Below, in pieces: positions 32,211 to 42,571 of a DNA stretch of 64,000 nt; position 1 is the first letter of the stretch, and each line of letters begins with the position of its first letter. Source of the DNA: Apoderus coryli. Taxonomy: Eukaryota; Arthropoda; Insecta; Coleoptera; Attelabidae. The stretch covers positions 9,682,860 through 9,746,859 of the forward strand of contig OU452199.1 of NCBI GenBank assembly GCA_911728435.2, in the 5' to 3' direction. The position numbers and the translations under genes were made by a program. The notes under the pieces are model-generated. The model made no database searches, was not told where the DNA came from, and was given only the letters and a program-made list of their open reading frames with translations.

Positions 32211-34185
32211 ATCAAATCTCCATTTCTGTAATAACAACTTGTGATTTTTCAATGCCGCTAAAACCGAGATCTCTATCAAAAAAAGCTGATTTTATCGTTT
32301 TTGTTTTTTTTTTTAACCAATAAATTTACAGATAAGTTATATGCAAAATAATTTAGGCAAAGATTTAATTAATGATGAATGACAAAATTATAATTACCGA
32401 AGTGAATCTAAGAAGTGATTACTTTTTACATTGTAGGAGCATCGAATATTAATCTATTATTTTAACTGTGGTAGGAGTCTATAGCTGATAACTATACCGA
32501 TAATATTATGTGCTTGTACTATTATGGAGACGCGTATAACAATAAAATATTCAATTACTGAAGAAAACGCAATTCCATTTAAAACACACAAATAATGTGT
32601 CAGTACAAAATGGAAAATGTTTAGATGGATGTGTCAACTGCACACTATCACACCCACTCTCGTGAAAATTAAATTACAAAAGTGTGCATCTGTCTATCAA
32701 CCAAAACAACAAAACAAGGATTTGCGGAGACTGTATTTAAATTAAACAAATTTTACTATTGTTTTTATTATTTTATTTCAGAAACTATTAGTTATTATCA
32801 ATTTATCGTTGCTTTCGCTATTATAGAATATTTTACGGTAAATTGTCTTTAATAAGCAACTTTATTATTTAATAGTTAATTATTATTAACACAATACAAC
32901 GGCTGGATCGTTTGATTTTCGTTAAAAACGATTTAATCAGATAATCATTTTGAACGTACATATGTGTGCATTATTTAATATTTTGGCATTAAGGCACTTT
33001 AGTGCAGTAGTTTTACTCTTATTATTTGCAATAAATTTCACAATAAACAGAAATATTTTTCAGTTTGATATTGTCTCCTGACTTTTGCCATAGGCCAGCA
33101 AGGAGTAAGTAGTCTGTATTTTTGACCAAACCAACTTTTTCAACGAACCTATTTTTTGATGCTGAATTCTGCTGCTGCGCAGTTAAAACATAGCCTTTCG
33201 CAAAGGTCATTTTTTTTTAATAAAAAAAAGGTACAGAGGGATACAATAATTAAATCAAAATTGATTTCTACACATCAAAATTCATCGAAAACCAGGGTTT
33301 GATTATTTTTTCACGGAAATTCAGCGCAATCGCTGGCCACTAACACCCCCTGGGTGCCACATATTATTACAAATCTTACATCAAATTTGCGGTCAGCAAC
33401 CTCGAAGACCCGAGATAGAAATTGCAATCCTTAAGAACTTTTTCTAATTTATAAGTACTACTGCAAACGTATATACTTTACCACTGCTCGTAGCTGCGAA
33501 ACATGTTTTATTGCTTTAGTTTTCAGTACTCATAGAGCACAGAGTAAACTATTAAACTTATTTCGTTTTGACTTTTATTTCTCACTTATAATACGTTCAC
33601 TCCACTTCAATATGGACTATTTCTTTAAATTGGAGTTATTCCTTCCTTTTTCTAAGTTACAGACTTAAATTTTAAGCACATTTAATAAAGTTTAGTAATT
33701 TTCGCATAGAAATCTATTTATTTTTATTTAAAAAAAACATGAACAAATCGTAAAAATTTAGCTTTTTTCGTATTTTTAAAAAATCATGGCAAAAGGCTAT
33801 AAGTATTTTAACTGCAGATTCGGTATCGAAAAATACGTATATAGGAAAAAGGTTGGTCTGGTCAGCAATACTGACTAGTTTCTTTTAGGCCTGTATAATT
33901 AATTGCTTCATATACCTTGGTTGGTTGTATGAGGCATTTCCGGAGGTCTTGAAACATCAAAATCATCACAAATGTTCGTCATCTATTTTTTTGGTGTATT
34001 AATGTAGATGCAGGATTTTTCACGTAGAAAATCTAGGTATACACTTTAAGAATTTATGAGTTCATTTTAACTCAAAATGATCACAATAGTTTGTCAAAAC
34101 GGGTCCACAAAGAATTATGTAAGATATCTACACAAAATAACTGAGTAACTGTTTATAACTCATGAAACTGTATTTACACAACATA
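32211..34185. other. Long spacer, no gene seen
   Basis: AT-rich. A 62-codon minus-strand frame at 33022-33210 has no recognisable motif. 33280-33440 is slightly GC-richer. Confidence 0.4.
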
Positions 34186-34617
34186 AGGGTTATTCTTTCG
34201 TACTGAACTAAGTGAACAATCTGAAAATTGTCAGTTCATTCACGATTGTGCGTATTCTTTCGACATCGGTCACTTCTACCAAACTGAGTAAAATTCCTAC
34301 CCCCCTTGCCGCTTACTGATCAACCTCTAGTTACCGGTTAGTTCGTTCAGTTAACAGTTAACCTCTAAAAGTATTGAATATTGAGAAATAATAATTGGAA
34401 TATGACTTCGAATCAAACCAATAAATGGTAAAAGTTTAAAACATGGATAATATCATCGAAGAAATAATTTTCCAGATTTCAGAGCAGATTTGGTTGTTTT
34501 CACAAGTTAAGTGAAAGACAATCACAAAAAAGATGATCTTTCGGTTTCGCCAGTATAATCACATTCAGTTTAATCGCGTTCACTTGTTCAGATCAATCAC
34601 TACGAAAGAATAACCCT
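34186..34617. mobile_element. MITE with 17-bp TIRs
   Basis: AGGGTTATTCTTTCGTA at 34186-34202 is repeated perfectly inverted at 34601-34617. Internal GTTCACT/AGTGAAC-like motifs recur near both ends. There is no open frame. The superfamily is uncertain; TA-like flanks hint at Tc1/mariner. Confidence 0.75.
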
Positions 34618-36654
34618 ATGGTGAAATTTAAAATCAATATTTCGTTAAAATCAATTACTTTTTGAGTGAGTTTTACTTTAAATTCGTAAATAAAACCTTT
34701 TTTGACCCTAGTTCCTTCGCCAGCCCACGCAGTGATGAGTCAATTTTCCTCTATTGTTAGTACTTTGGAATTCAAAATTATGTAATCAAATTTTAGTAAA
34801 AAAATACCCATAGGTAACTCAATTTTGAGTAAAAACCGACTAAAAATTGTGTTTTTTTTTTATTTAGGTATTATTATTTAAATGATTTAAGAAAAATGAA
34901 TTCTCAAACCCCACATCTCAATTATCACTTTTCTTATTCAATTTTGCAAGCATTTGGAGAAATACTACATCAACAAAAGCTGCGCTTGCATCGGAAGTAT
35001 TAGAATCACACAAAATTTAGTTTAAAAACCAACAAATTATCTTTTTATGAGGGTATATGACGCAATCATGTAAAGTTTTGCTAACCAACACAATAATTAT
35101 TTGTTAAATTCACTTATTTTTTATTCATTTTAATGGACTCACTCAAAATTCAAATAACTTCAATAATGTTCACGGTTTTACTTAACGCGAATTTTTACAG
35201 TGAAATAGAGATTTGAGGTATTTCTAGGGCGCATTTTTTATACTCTTGAAATAATAAATGAAAACCATAACATTACACACATAAACGCAAGAATTGTCAA
35301 TGTTTTTTTTTTTGTGGATTGAGTCATTTATTTAAAAAAATCAAAAAACAAGAGAAGCGGGAAGTTTGAATTTTGGCTGAAGATGTACATAAATTACTTT
35401 CATTCACATAAGTCGCGTCGTTATACGTTGCAAACAGTTTGCTACTGGGCTTAGTGTCTCCTAAAGCCTTTGAAGCTACAGTTTTACATGGAGAGTTAAA
35501 AATATTTCAAGATATCTCTTCAGCGCTTTGATATTAATCATATCGTGAAGGTTTTTGCAAAAATGTATATTATGACCTCTGAAAAATTGTGAGACACGCT
35601 TATCTAGCATCTAATTTACTTCAAACGAATTAGCCTAAACTAAAAATTTCTCCTTTAAATCTTTGCAAAATATTTTGCTAATAAACTGCCTCATAATACG
35701 GACAAAGAAATTCACATATAAAAAAAATGATTGATAGCCTCACTTTTCTCTCTCGACGCTACATTTAAAACCGTTTTTCTTGTTGATAAACACTATATAG
35801 GATAGGGATGATGCTAAATGAGCCTTCTGTACTGTGTACCTATATATTCGCTATCTGAATCTGTATGGTATTGTATATACCCCTATATTCCCTGTGTTCC
35901 CTTGGGAGACAGGCCCGAGTGCAGTTTCGTGTCCGCATTATTCTTGATTTCCTAGCGCGTGACGCGCGAGTGTTTCCGATGTTGCTCTTTTGCTTTGAAA
36001 AATGTTGCACCTAATGCCAGATTTTGTATTTTTGTGTTAAAAGTTATACAATGGGAAATGAAGATTTAATAATTCCGTTAACATATAGAAACTGATTTAA
36101 ATTCATTTTGGGATTCGTTAAAATAGCCGTTGTTCTTCCTCTTTTGACAGTTACTGTTAGATCACTGGTATAAAAATATTATTATATTTGGACCGTTTCC
36201 GGATAATCACAATCTTCGGATTCGAAATACACAACGTTGCGGCTAACAAAAATAAACTAAAAGTTATATACTCTATTCATACTGTACCTGATGATCGGTT
36301 GCAAATATAAAACATTGGTTATGGAAGCCTCAAACCACAAATAGCTATATACGATACGAATCGCGGTCATTTTCATCAATACTAATTAGAAAAGTGCTTT
36401 TTATATTTGCAAGAACTGAAATATATAGAAACAAACAAATCCTGCTTCAAATTTACATTAGCTAACGTCATCCTGTCAACTTCTCCACTAAAGCTGCACA
36501 TATAGATGTGAATAGTTATTTTACTGCGAGTTAAAACGCCAAAAAAACGTCGAGGCGACGAAAATGAAAGAATGGGTACCAGGAGCGTTACATAATTTTC
36601 ATATTTTTGTGTTTCTTTTATTATAACATTTAAAGAAAATATAGAATATTAGGG
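34618..36654. other. Long spacer, no gene seen
   Basis: AT-rich. Around 35850-35990 the GC content rises (CTAGCGCGTGACGCGCGAG near 35955), but there is no coding pattern. Confidence 0.4.
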
Positions 36655-36828
36655 AGAACTATAAGACAAATCCTTGGCGAGCGTGGCCCTGGTAGGAGAA
36701 GAACATCTTGGCTTAAAAATCTGAGGCAATGGTTTGGAATGTCCACATCCCAATTATTCAAGGCGGCAGCTGTCAACAAAACCATGATAGTAAATATGAT
36801 AGCCAACATGATAACCAACGATCGCTAA
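36655..36828 (+). pseudogene. C-terminal tail of a LINE endonuclease-reverse transcriptase
   Basis: An uninterrupted 57-codon frame to the TAA at 36826-36828 reads ILGERGPGRRRTSWLKNLRQ then WFGMSTSQLFKAA. G-x-R-x-x-G-R-R-R-T-S-W-L-x-N-L-R-x-W...LFxAA is the conserved tail of a large family of insect LINE RTs. The remainder of the element is absent (5' truncation). A (GAA)n-like run after the stop (36846-36860) may be its 3' end. Confidence 0.7.
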
Positions 36829-36943
36829 CGGTCATGGCAATATAAGGAGAAGAAGAAGACGAATAAAATGAAATTAATTTTTGAAAAATAATTTTAAAGT
36901 TTTAGTCACTAACAAAATAAGGAATACTTCCTGTTTTGACTTT

Positions 36944-38757
36944 TTATATCTGATCGTCGGAACTGGAGTCACTGTCAAGTCCGGGCTGCATAATTATTGG
37001 ATCGATCGTTATGAGAGATTCATTTCCTTTTTTTCAATGACGTGTGTAGCACAGTGTTTCCCCAAGTCAATGTCGCCTTCATTTGCCACTTGACAAATAT
37101 TGTTGATCGCTTCTGAACTAATTGTTGCTGATATTACATTTTCGCAAAGGTTTTTTATGGCGCCCGGATCATTTCGATAGAGTTGAAAATATAGATACAA
37201 TAATATGGAGGTAAGCGAAGAATGATATGACCACGAGATCGACAAAGTTCATCAATCACGTATTCTTTCGGAAAATTCTGTAATTTTATGATTTTTAATA
37301 ATTAATTTTTTGTTGGATTTTTTTTGGGTATATTTACGTTTTTTTTTTCATAAAGTTAATATTATCTTCTTTTTTCTACAATTATTGGCAGGCACTTTTG
37401 TTAACCACCTTGAATGATAGGAGGTAAAAGTTGTTCTGAATCACTAGAAAAAAAAATTCTGAATCACTAGAAAAAAAAATTATTTGGCCAAATGATGCCT
37501 ATGTAAGAAGTGTCTCAATAGTTTTTCACACACATCACGTCAGCTCAACTGAACTAAAAACTGAGTTGTAATTTTCAATGTACGAAAAATTGAAATGAGG
37601 TAAGTACATGTCACATTAGCTCAGCTGAAGCTGGAGCTTGTAGAATAACAACAGATACATTGGATGAGGTCACATTTGTTTTTGTTACAATTTACCAATA
37701 AATTAAAGTTTTTTTTTTTTAATTACAAATTCCACTACCCAATTAAACTAAACTACCTACATTTAGTTTAAGTCTTTTGATTCCGAATGCGTTTTGATAT
37801 TACAAAGTACTGGATAATAAATGTATTACAAGGCTAATTCCCTACCTATTAGACGAGTGTTACCTACCTACCGTAAAATTCACTTGCAACTTATTTTTTC
37901 TTTACAAATTCACCAACCTATGCGTTTACTTTTCAATATGTTTTTATTTAAATACACAATACTAATTATTGTGAATTTTTTTGAAGATATTTATATTTTT
38001 GTTTTTTCTACAATTGTTAGGCACTTTTGTTAACAACCTTGAATGATAGCAGGCATTATTCGTTACAATTACCGAATTGGATAGAATTTTTGGTAAAATT
38101 TGTTCAGAAAACTATTTTTTAAAAAGCTGTGCCGTCATGTCTTCATAGTAATCAGCGGAGGATTGGGCTATGTTTTTCGCTAATAACAACAAAGCATTTT
38201 TCACAAAACTTGCATGTAGATTAATAATTTTTGCTTTTATCAACCGAACCATACCGAGCAACATCATCTGTATCAAACCATGTTTAGGTGTAATAGTATA
38301 TAATACTTCGATATAATTGCCGATATTCGTTAATCTTTCGTAGATAGTCCTCTCGAAGTTGAACTGTTCGGCGCGATTCCATAATTACCATTCTGTTGTC
38401 GATTTGTTTGTATTTAAAGCCATAATCGATTAAAACAGCTCTTAAAGTTGCTAGGCCAATTACGTATTCATACCTACTGTAATATTTTGTTTTTTCCTGA
38501 ATAATTTTTAACGTTGGCACTTTCCTTTCTTTGTAAAAATTTTAAACCATTCTTTAACTTTTGTTGGGCTGGTTTTCTTTTCACATCGTGTTCTACAAAA
38601 TCACCCATTGTATAACGCGATAAATTGTCGAAACATATATTTTAGTGAGTTGGCTAATCCTGTTTGTTGGACGCTTTTCTGAGTATTCTGGATTTTCTTT
38701 CTTCAAACACTCATAAATATTCAGAATAATTCTTGGGGACTGTGTTATGTAAGGCAT
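36944..38757 (-). pseudogene. Decayed IS630/Tc1-type DDE transposase gene
   Basis: The gene can be followed over 1.8 kb on the minus strand. An ATG at 38755-38757 opens MPYITQSPRIILNIYECLKK, an HTH region. A 78-codon frame (38284-38520) carries GLATLRAVLIDYGFKYKQID. Then come a WFDTDD trace, FSEQILPKI, and SVIVTNNACYHSR (the second catalytic motif, Asp changed to Asn). After an interruption, VIDELCRSRGHIILRLPPYY, then Y-x-x-IEM (third motif with Glu), an Asn/Glu-rich helix region, and the acidic tail GLDSDSSSDDQI ending at TAA 36944-36946. The order matches insect transposases with the RLPPYHCxYNPIExIWA block. Frameshifts and stops make it inactive. No TIRs were identified. Confidence 0.65.
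37380..38060. repeat. Segment flanked by ~50-bp direct repeats inside the DDE relic
   Basis: ACTTTTGTTAACCACCTTGA and its surroundings (37374-37424) recur at about 38003-38051 as ACTTTTGTTAACAACCTTGA. The repeated stretch is the coding sequence after the second catalytic motif, so the intervening ~580 bp is either an insertion with a long duplication or part of a tandem duplication. It begins (37433-37481) with two copies of a ~24-bp TCTGAATCACTAGAAAA unit. Confidence 0.6.
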
Positions 38758-38759
38758 TG

Positions 38760-39093
38760 TTTTTAAGTTCTAAATCATTTTGAATTATCGGAGCTTAAAA
38801 TTCAATAAAATAATTGTTTAATTTTGGAGTAGACACAACAAAACTACATCGGTATACGAATATTTTCGTTATCTTGGAATGGTCTCCAGAACGCCATATT
38901 AGAAATAAAGTCAATTAATTTATTATTATTTGACTTATTAAACAACATTAAATAATAATACCTTCAATAAAATACGACAAAACGTAAAAAATATTAAAAC
39001 AGTTCGCAAGTGGGAACGACACTGGACTACTGAATATTCGACACCTGCACGTCGGCTGACCTGTCATAATACGCCGCCTCAACTTCGACAATA
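38760..39093. other. Spacer upstream of the DDE relic
   Basis: Nothing recognised. Confidence 0.4.
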
Positions 39094-39705
39094 GGGAGTT
39101 AAAGCAACGCCAAACACGTGTACGTAAACGCATCTTTTGACATCTACGCATGCGCTTTTTACATTTTTGATACGTTTAACGATACGAAGGCCATAAACAT
39201 ATGTATCTCTACGCGTATCGTATACTTTAACGTATTGAACCGATTGTTGTCGGAATTATATGAACTTGTACGAATATCTTGAGTAACTGTCAATCAAAAT
39301 TTAAAATCAAATCAAGTAGTATATTGAATAACAAATATAACCATATATCTGTGATTGTTTATAGGTATACAGAATAAAATATATAATATTCTAGATGGTC
39401 AATGATTCAATAAACAATAAATATTAACAAAATAGTAAATAATGGAATCTAAAAGAGTCTTTTTCTCAAGTCAAGATGACTTGATCATGTTAAGAGAAGT
39501 ACTGGGTCAAAACCTATATGAAGATTGTAAAAGATGGTCCATCATCCAAAAAAAAATTTTTATATAATGAAAACAATTTATACGATACGTATTGGATGGC
39601 ACCTTAACTGTATTTTGAATGAGTGCTTATCTAGTGTAAACATAACCAAAATCTCACGTTTACGCACGGAGATACGTATACGTCCTTGGTTTTGCCTTAA
39701 CTCCC
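39094..39705 (+). mobile_element. Non-autonomous DNA element with GGGAGTTAARGCAA ends
   Basis: GGGAGTTAAAGCAA at 39094 is matched inverted by TTGCCTTAACTCCC ending at 39705, both preceded outward by TA (39092-39093 and 39706-39707). ACGTA and AAACG-rich repeats lie next to both ends (for example GTGTACGTAAACG near 39118 and CGTATACGTCC near 39674), making the subterminal region strikingly CpG-rich for this window. The element retains a short 5' piece of a coding region. Confidence 0.75.
39442..39567 (+). pseudogene. Short N-terminal transposon ORF (41 codons), truncated
   Basis: Starts at ATG 39442 and reads VFFSSQDDLIMLREVLGQN then EDCKRWSIIQKKI, ending at TAA 39565-39567. The pattern D-D-x-x-x-L-R-E-V-x-G-x-N...W-x-x-I looks like the start of a Myb/SANT-type DNA-binding region found at the N-terminus of transposon proteins in insects. 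Lying between the TIRs, it is best explained as the remaining 5' end of the parent element's gene. The family name is not certain. Confidence 0.35.
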
Positions 39706-39998
39706 TAATGGCCGCTTATAGTACGTCACCCTTAGACAAAGAAATTTCCTTGTCTAAGACGTCACCCATATTCTTCTTGTCTATACGCACATTCTGCCGT
39801 CAAAGAAATTCACATGAGATTTTAACGATAAAAATAGTGTTTTTGAATAACCCTGGTATAATTATGTGCAAAATAAAATAAGTATGTAACCTTAGACATG
39901 CCCCACCGGTCTGTATATTACTGACTTGTCGATCCGTTGTTGGTCCACGATAGAGAGAGCGGGGCGTCGTAGGTTATTCGATTACGTGAGTATGATCG

Positions 39999-40036
39999 TT
40001 TGCAGCATGAGCCGCAGCTGCGGCTCATGCTGCAAA
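39999..40036. repeat. Perfect 38-bp GC-rich palindrome
   Basis: The right half reads CTGCGGCTCATGCTGCAAA and the left half is its exact complement, with no loop (centre 40017/40018). It would form a very stable hairpin or cruciform. It abuts a dispersed repeat that starts at 40037. Confidence 0.9.
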
Positions 40037-40130
40037 TCATACGAGTAGGAAATGGTCATTTTATGTGAGTTTCACACTATACTTTTTCTACGACTGTTTT
40101 AATGCCTTTGAATAAATGAAACATAATTTT
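40037..40130 (+). repeat. Dispersed repeat shared with 51252-51345
   Basis: ATCATACGAGTAGGAAATGG through TTTCTACGACTGTTTTAATG is nearly identical to the segment starting near 51252. At 51252 the sequence continues into an inverted copy (CATTTAAAGACAGTCGTAGA), giving a hairpin. Here the inverted partner (AAAGGCATTTAAAG near 40429) is about 300 bp away. Confidence 0.7.
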
Positions 40131-41193
40131 TAGGAAAATATTTGTTTTTCGAAACTTACCCCTCTTAGTAAGCCTAAATACGATAAGTTAGAAGTATTAA
40201 ATTAACTAGGTGGTGTTAAACTATATTCACTATCACTGTTTATGTGTTTTGAAATTAGCGAAATACTTAATTATAATTATTATTAATTATAAATACCTAA
40301 ACTGTCACTTTGATGTGTTTGTATTGTCGGCGTTGCTACTTTTGTCATTACCAGGAAATTTACCCGTGCGTAATAAATATTTCCCACTAGTTGCCTAGCT
40401 AGTTCAAATCATGATTGAACATATAATAAAGGCATTTAAAGAAGTAGAAAAACATATTTTAACAATCAAAATTATTATTTATCAGAAGGGTTACTAGTGA
40501 AAGGTATATATTTTACCCACTCTTCAATAGCTGTGTTCAACATCATGAAATTTGTGTAGGTATTAATACAAAAAAAACTCATAACTGTGACATGTGTCCT
40601 CGGAATTGTCTAAATTAATACAGGATTTAAAAGTATACTAGAAGCAGAATACCTATGTGACTTAATTGAGAATTCACGTCGGTATTAATAAATCACATCC
40701 GAGAATATATTGCAGATCATGTAATCCGGTGGCCACGTGACTGGTATTACACCACCGCATATGTCTTGTCTCCCCTTTTCACATCTAATAATCCACTATG
40801 AAATGCAGTTATTAGTTTAGAAGAACGATATTGTATTTGTATACATACATATTATGTCAGGTATGAATATTGTATCCATTGGTTGCACTAAACATGTGCG
40901 TTGTTGTTTTTGAAATTATGCAGGAATAACTATTACGTTCGACACGCTGATTTATGATTATTCTGCATATTAAACTTTTTTTATTACTATTGGAACATTT
41001 CTATCACTATTCCTGGAGCTGATGTATAGTTTAACGTTAACTATGGTAAATTACCTGCTCAAAACGATGTCACCAGCACTTATCTAATTAGGAAAAAAAA
41101 TGTTGTGTTATGACCGAACCACATCTAAGTATCTGATACTGGGCTGTTCGAATTATTTATATTTTTTACTTTTAAGCTAACTTTTTGTAACTA
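40131..41193. other. Spacer, no gene seen
   Basis: AT-rich; contains the partner repeat at about 40429-40455 noted above and nothing else recognisable. Confidence 0.4.
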
Positions 41194-42497
41194 TCGGGTC
41201 CGCCATCTAACGGATTTTTTTTCAACTAGTGCTTATTTCGTGAAGGGTAACACTTAGCTCATGTCTGATTTGACAGATAATTAGTTTTAGCCTTCCGCTG
41301 AACGAACATGGTTGTGTATACGCTTGAACAACGCTGGGAAATATTGCGACATTACTTTGAAAATCATGGTAATGTTGCAGAATGTGTGCGAAAATTGCGT
41401 ACGGATTTTGAAAGAAGAGAAGCACCGTCAGCTCCGTATGTTCGTTATCTCGTGAAAAAAATGAAAGAAACTGGCATCCTCATCGATAAACCAAAGCGTG
41501 AAAAGCCAACAACAGCGCGTACACCCGAGAATATTGCTGCTGTGGCAGAAAGTGTGCGTGAAGCGCCATCAACATCAATTCACCGTCGGTCTCAACAATT
41601 GAACATTTCGGAGACATCATTGAGACGAATTTTGCATAAAGACCTTGGTATGACGCCATACAAAGTCCAATTGGTTCAGGAGTTGAAGCCAACTGACCAT
41701 CCAATGCGTTTTCGCTTCGCTCAGTGGGCCTGCGATCGACTTACAGAAGATGCCGATTTTGCCAAAAAAATCATATTTTCAGATGAAGCTCATTTTGATC
41801 TTGGCGGGTATGTAAACAAGCAAAATTGTCGCATTTGGGGCACAGAAAACCGGCACGCACACATTGAAAAGCCGATGCACCCAAAACGAGTCACTGTTTG
41901 GTGCGGATTTTGGTCCCGAGGCATAATTGGGCCATTTTTCTTCGAAAATGAGCAAGGAGTGGCCGTTACAGTCAATGGCGATCGTTATCGGGCCATGTTG
42001 AACGAATTTTTGTTCACAAAAATTGAAGAGTAGGATATTGGCAACATTTGGTTTCAACAGGATGGCGCTACGTGCCACACAGCCGAAGCTACACTCGATG
42101 TTTTGCGCCCTGTTTTTGAAGATCGCATTATCAGCCGCAGAGCTGATGTCGTTTGGCCACCTCGGAGCTGCGATTTGACACCGTTGGACTATTATTTGTG
42201 GGGTGCCGTCAAAGATAAGTGTTACGCCGACAAGCCAGAGACAATTGACGCTTTAAAGGACAATATTCGTGAAGCCATTGGTGAAATACAGCTGCACACA
42301 ATCGATAATGTGCTTAAAAATTGGACCGATCGTGTAGGCTACTGCATGGCCAGCCGAGGCAGCCATTTGAATGAAATTATTTGTCATTATTAACCGGAAG
42401 GATTGTACTTTCAAATAAAAAAAGAAATTTGAGAAAATATTCAGCAGTTTTTCTTTTATAGCATTTTCAAAAAAAAAAAGTTATCTGGCAGACCCAA
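41194..42497 (+). mobile_element. Nearly intact DD41D mariner (rosa-like), 1304 bp
   Basis: The TIRs read TCGGGTCCGCCATCTAAC (left) and TTGGGTCTGCCAGATAAC (right, complement), starting at 41194 and ending at 42497. Each is flanked by TA (41192-41193 and 42498-42499). The coding region is complete except for one stop codon, and GC content is clearly above that of the surroundings. Both facts argue for a recent arrival. Confidence 0.9.
41308..42393 (+). pseudogene. DD41D mariner transposase, one in-frame stop
   Basis: From ATG 41308 the frame runs 241 codons to a TAG at 42031-42033, then continues in the same frame for 120 codons to TAA 42391-42393. Total length is about 360 residues, normal for a mariner transposase. 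Residues ~1-110 hold paired HTH domains (TLEQRWEILRHYFENHGNV). The first catalytic Asp is in IIFSDEAHFDL, the second in WFQQDGATCHTA, the third in RSCDLTPLDYYLWG, with 41 residues between the last two. The amber codon falls seven residues before the second catalytic block, so it disables the protein unless read through. An AATAAA lies at 42415-42420. DD41D places it with rosa-type mariners. Confidence 0.9.
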
Positions 42498-42571
42498 TAC
42501 ATAAAAACAGAGCAATTTGGCTAACTCGAAACCTAATACGCCCACATAATGTTCTAAAGAAACGTAAATAA

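Noticed and set aside
33022..33210. 62-codon minus-strand frame with normal-looking composition
   Set aside because: No recognisable domain, no splice context and no neighbouring exon; it cannot be distinguished from chance.
39534..39881. 115-codon plus-strand frame
   Set aside because: It crosses the right TIR of the 39.1-39.7 kb element and has no motif.
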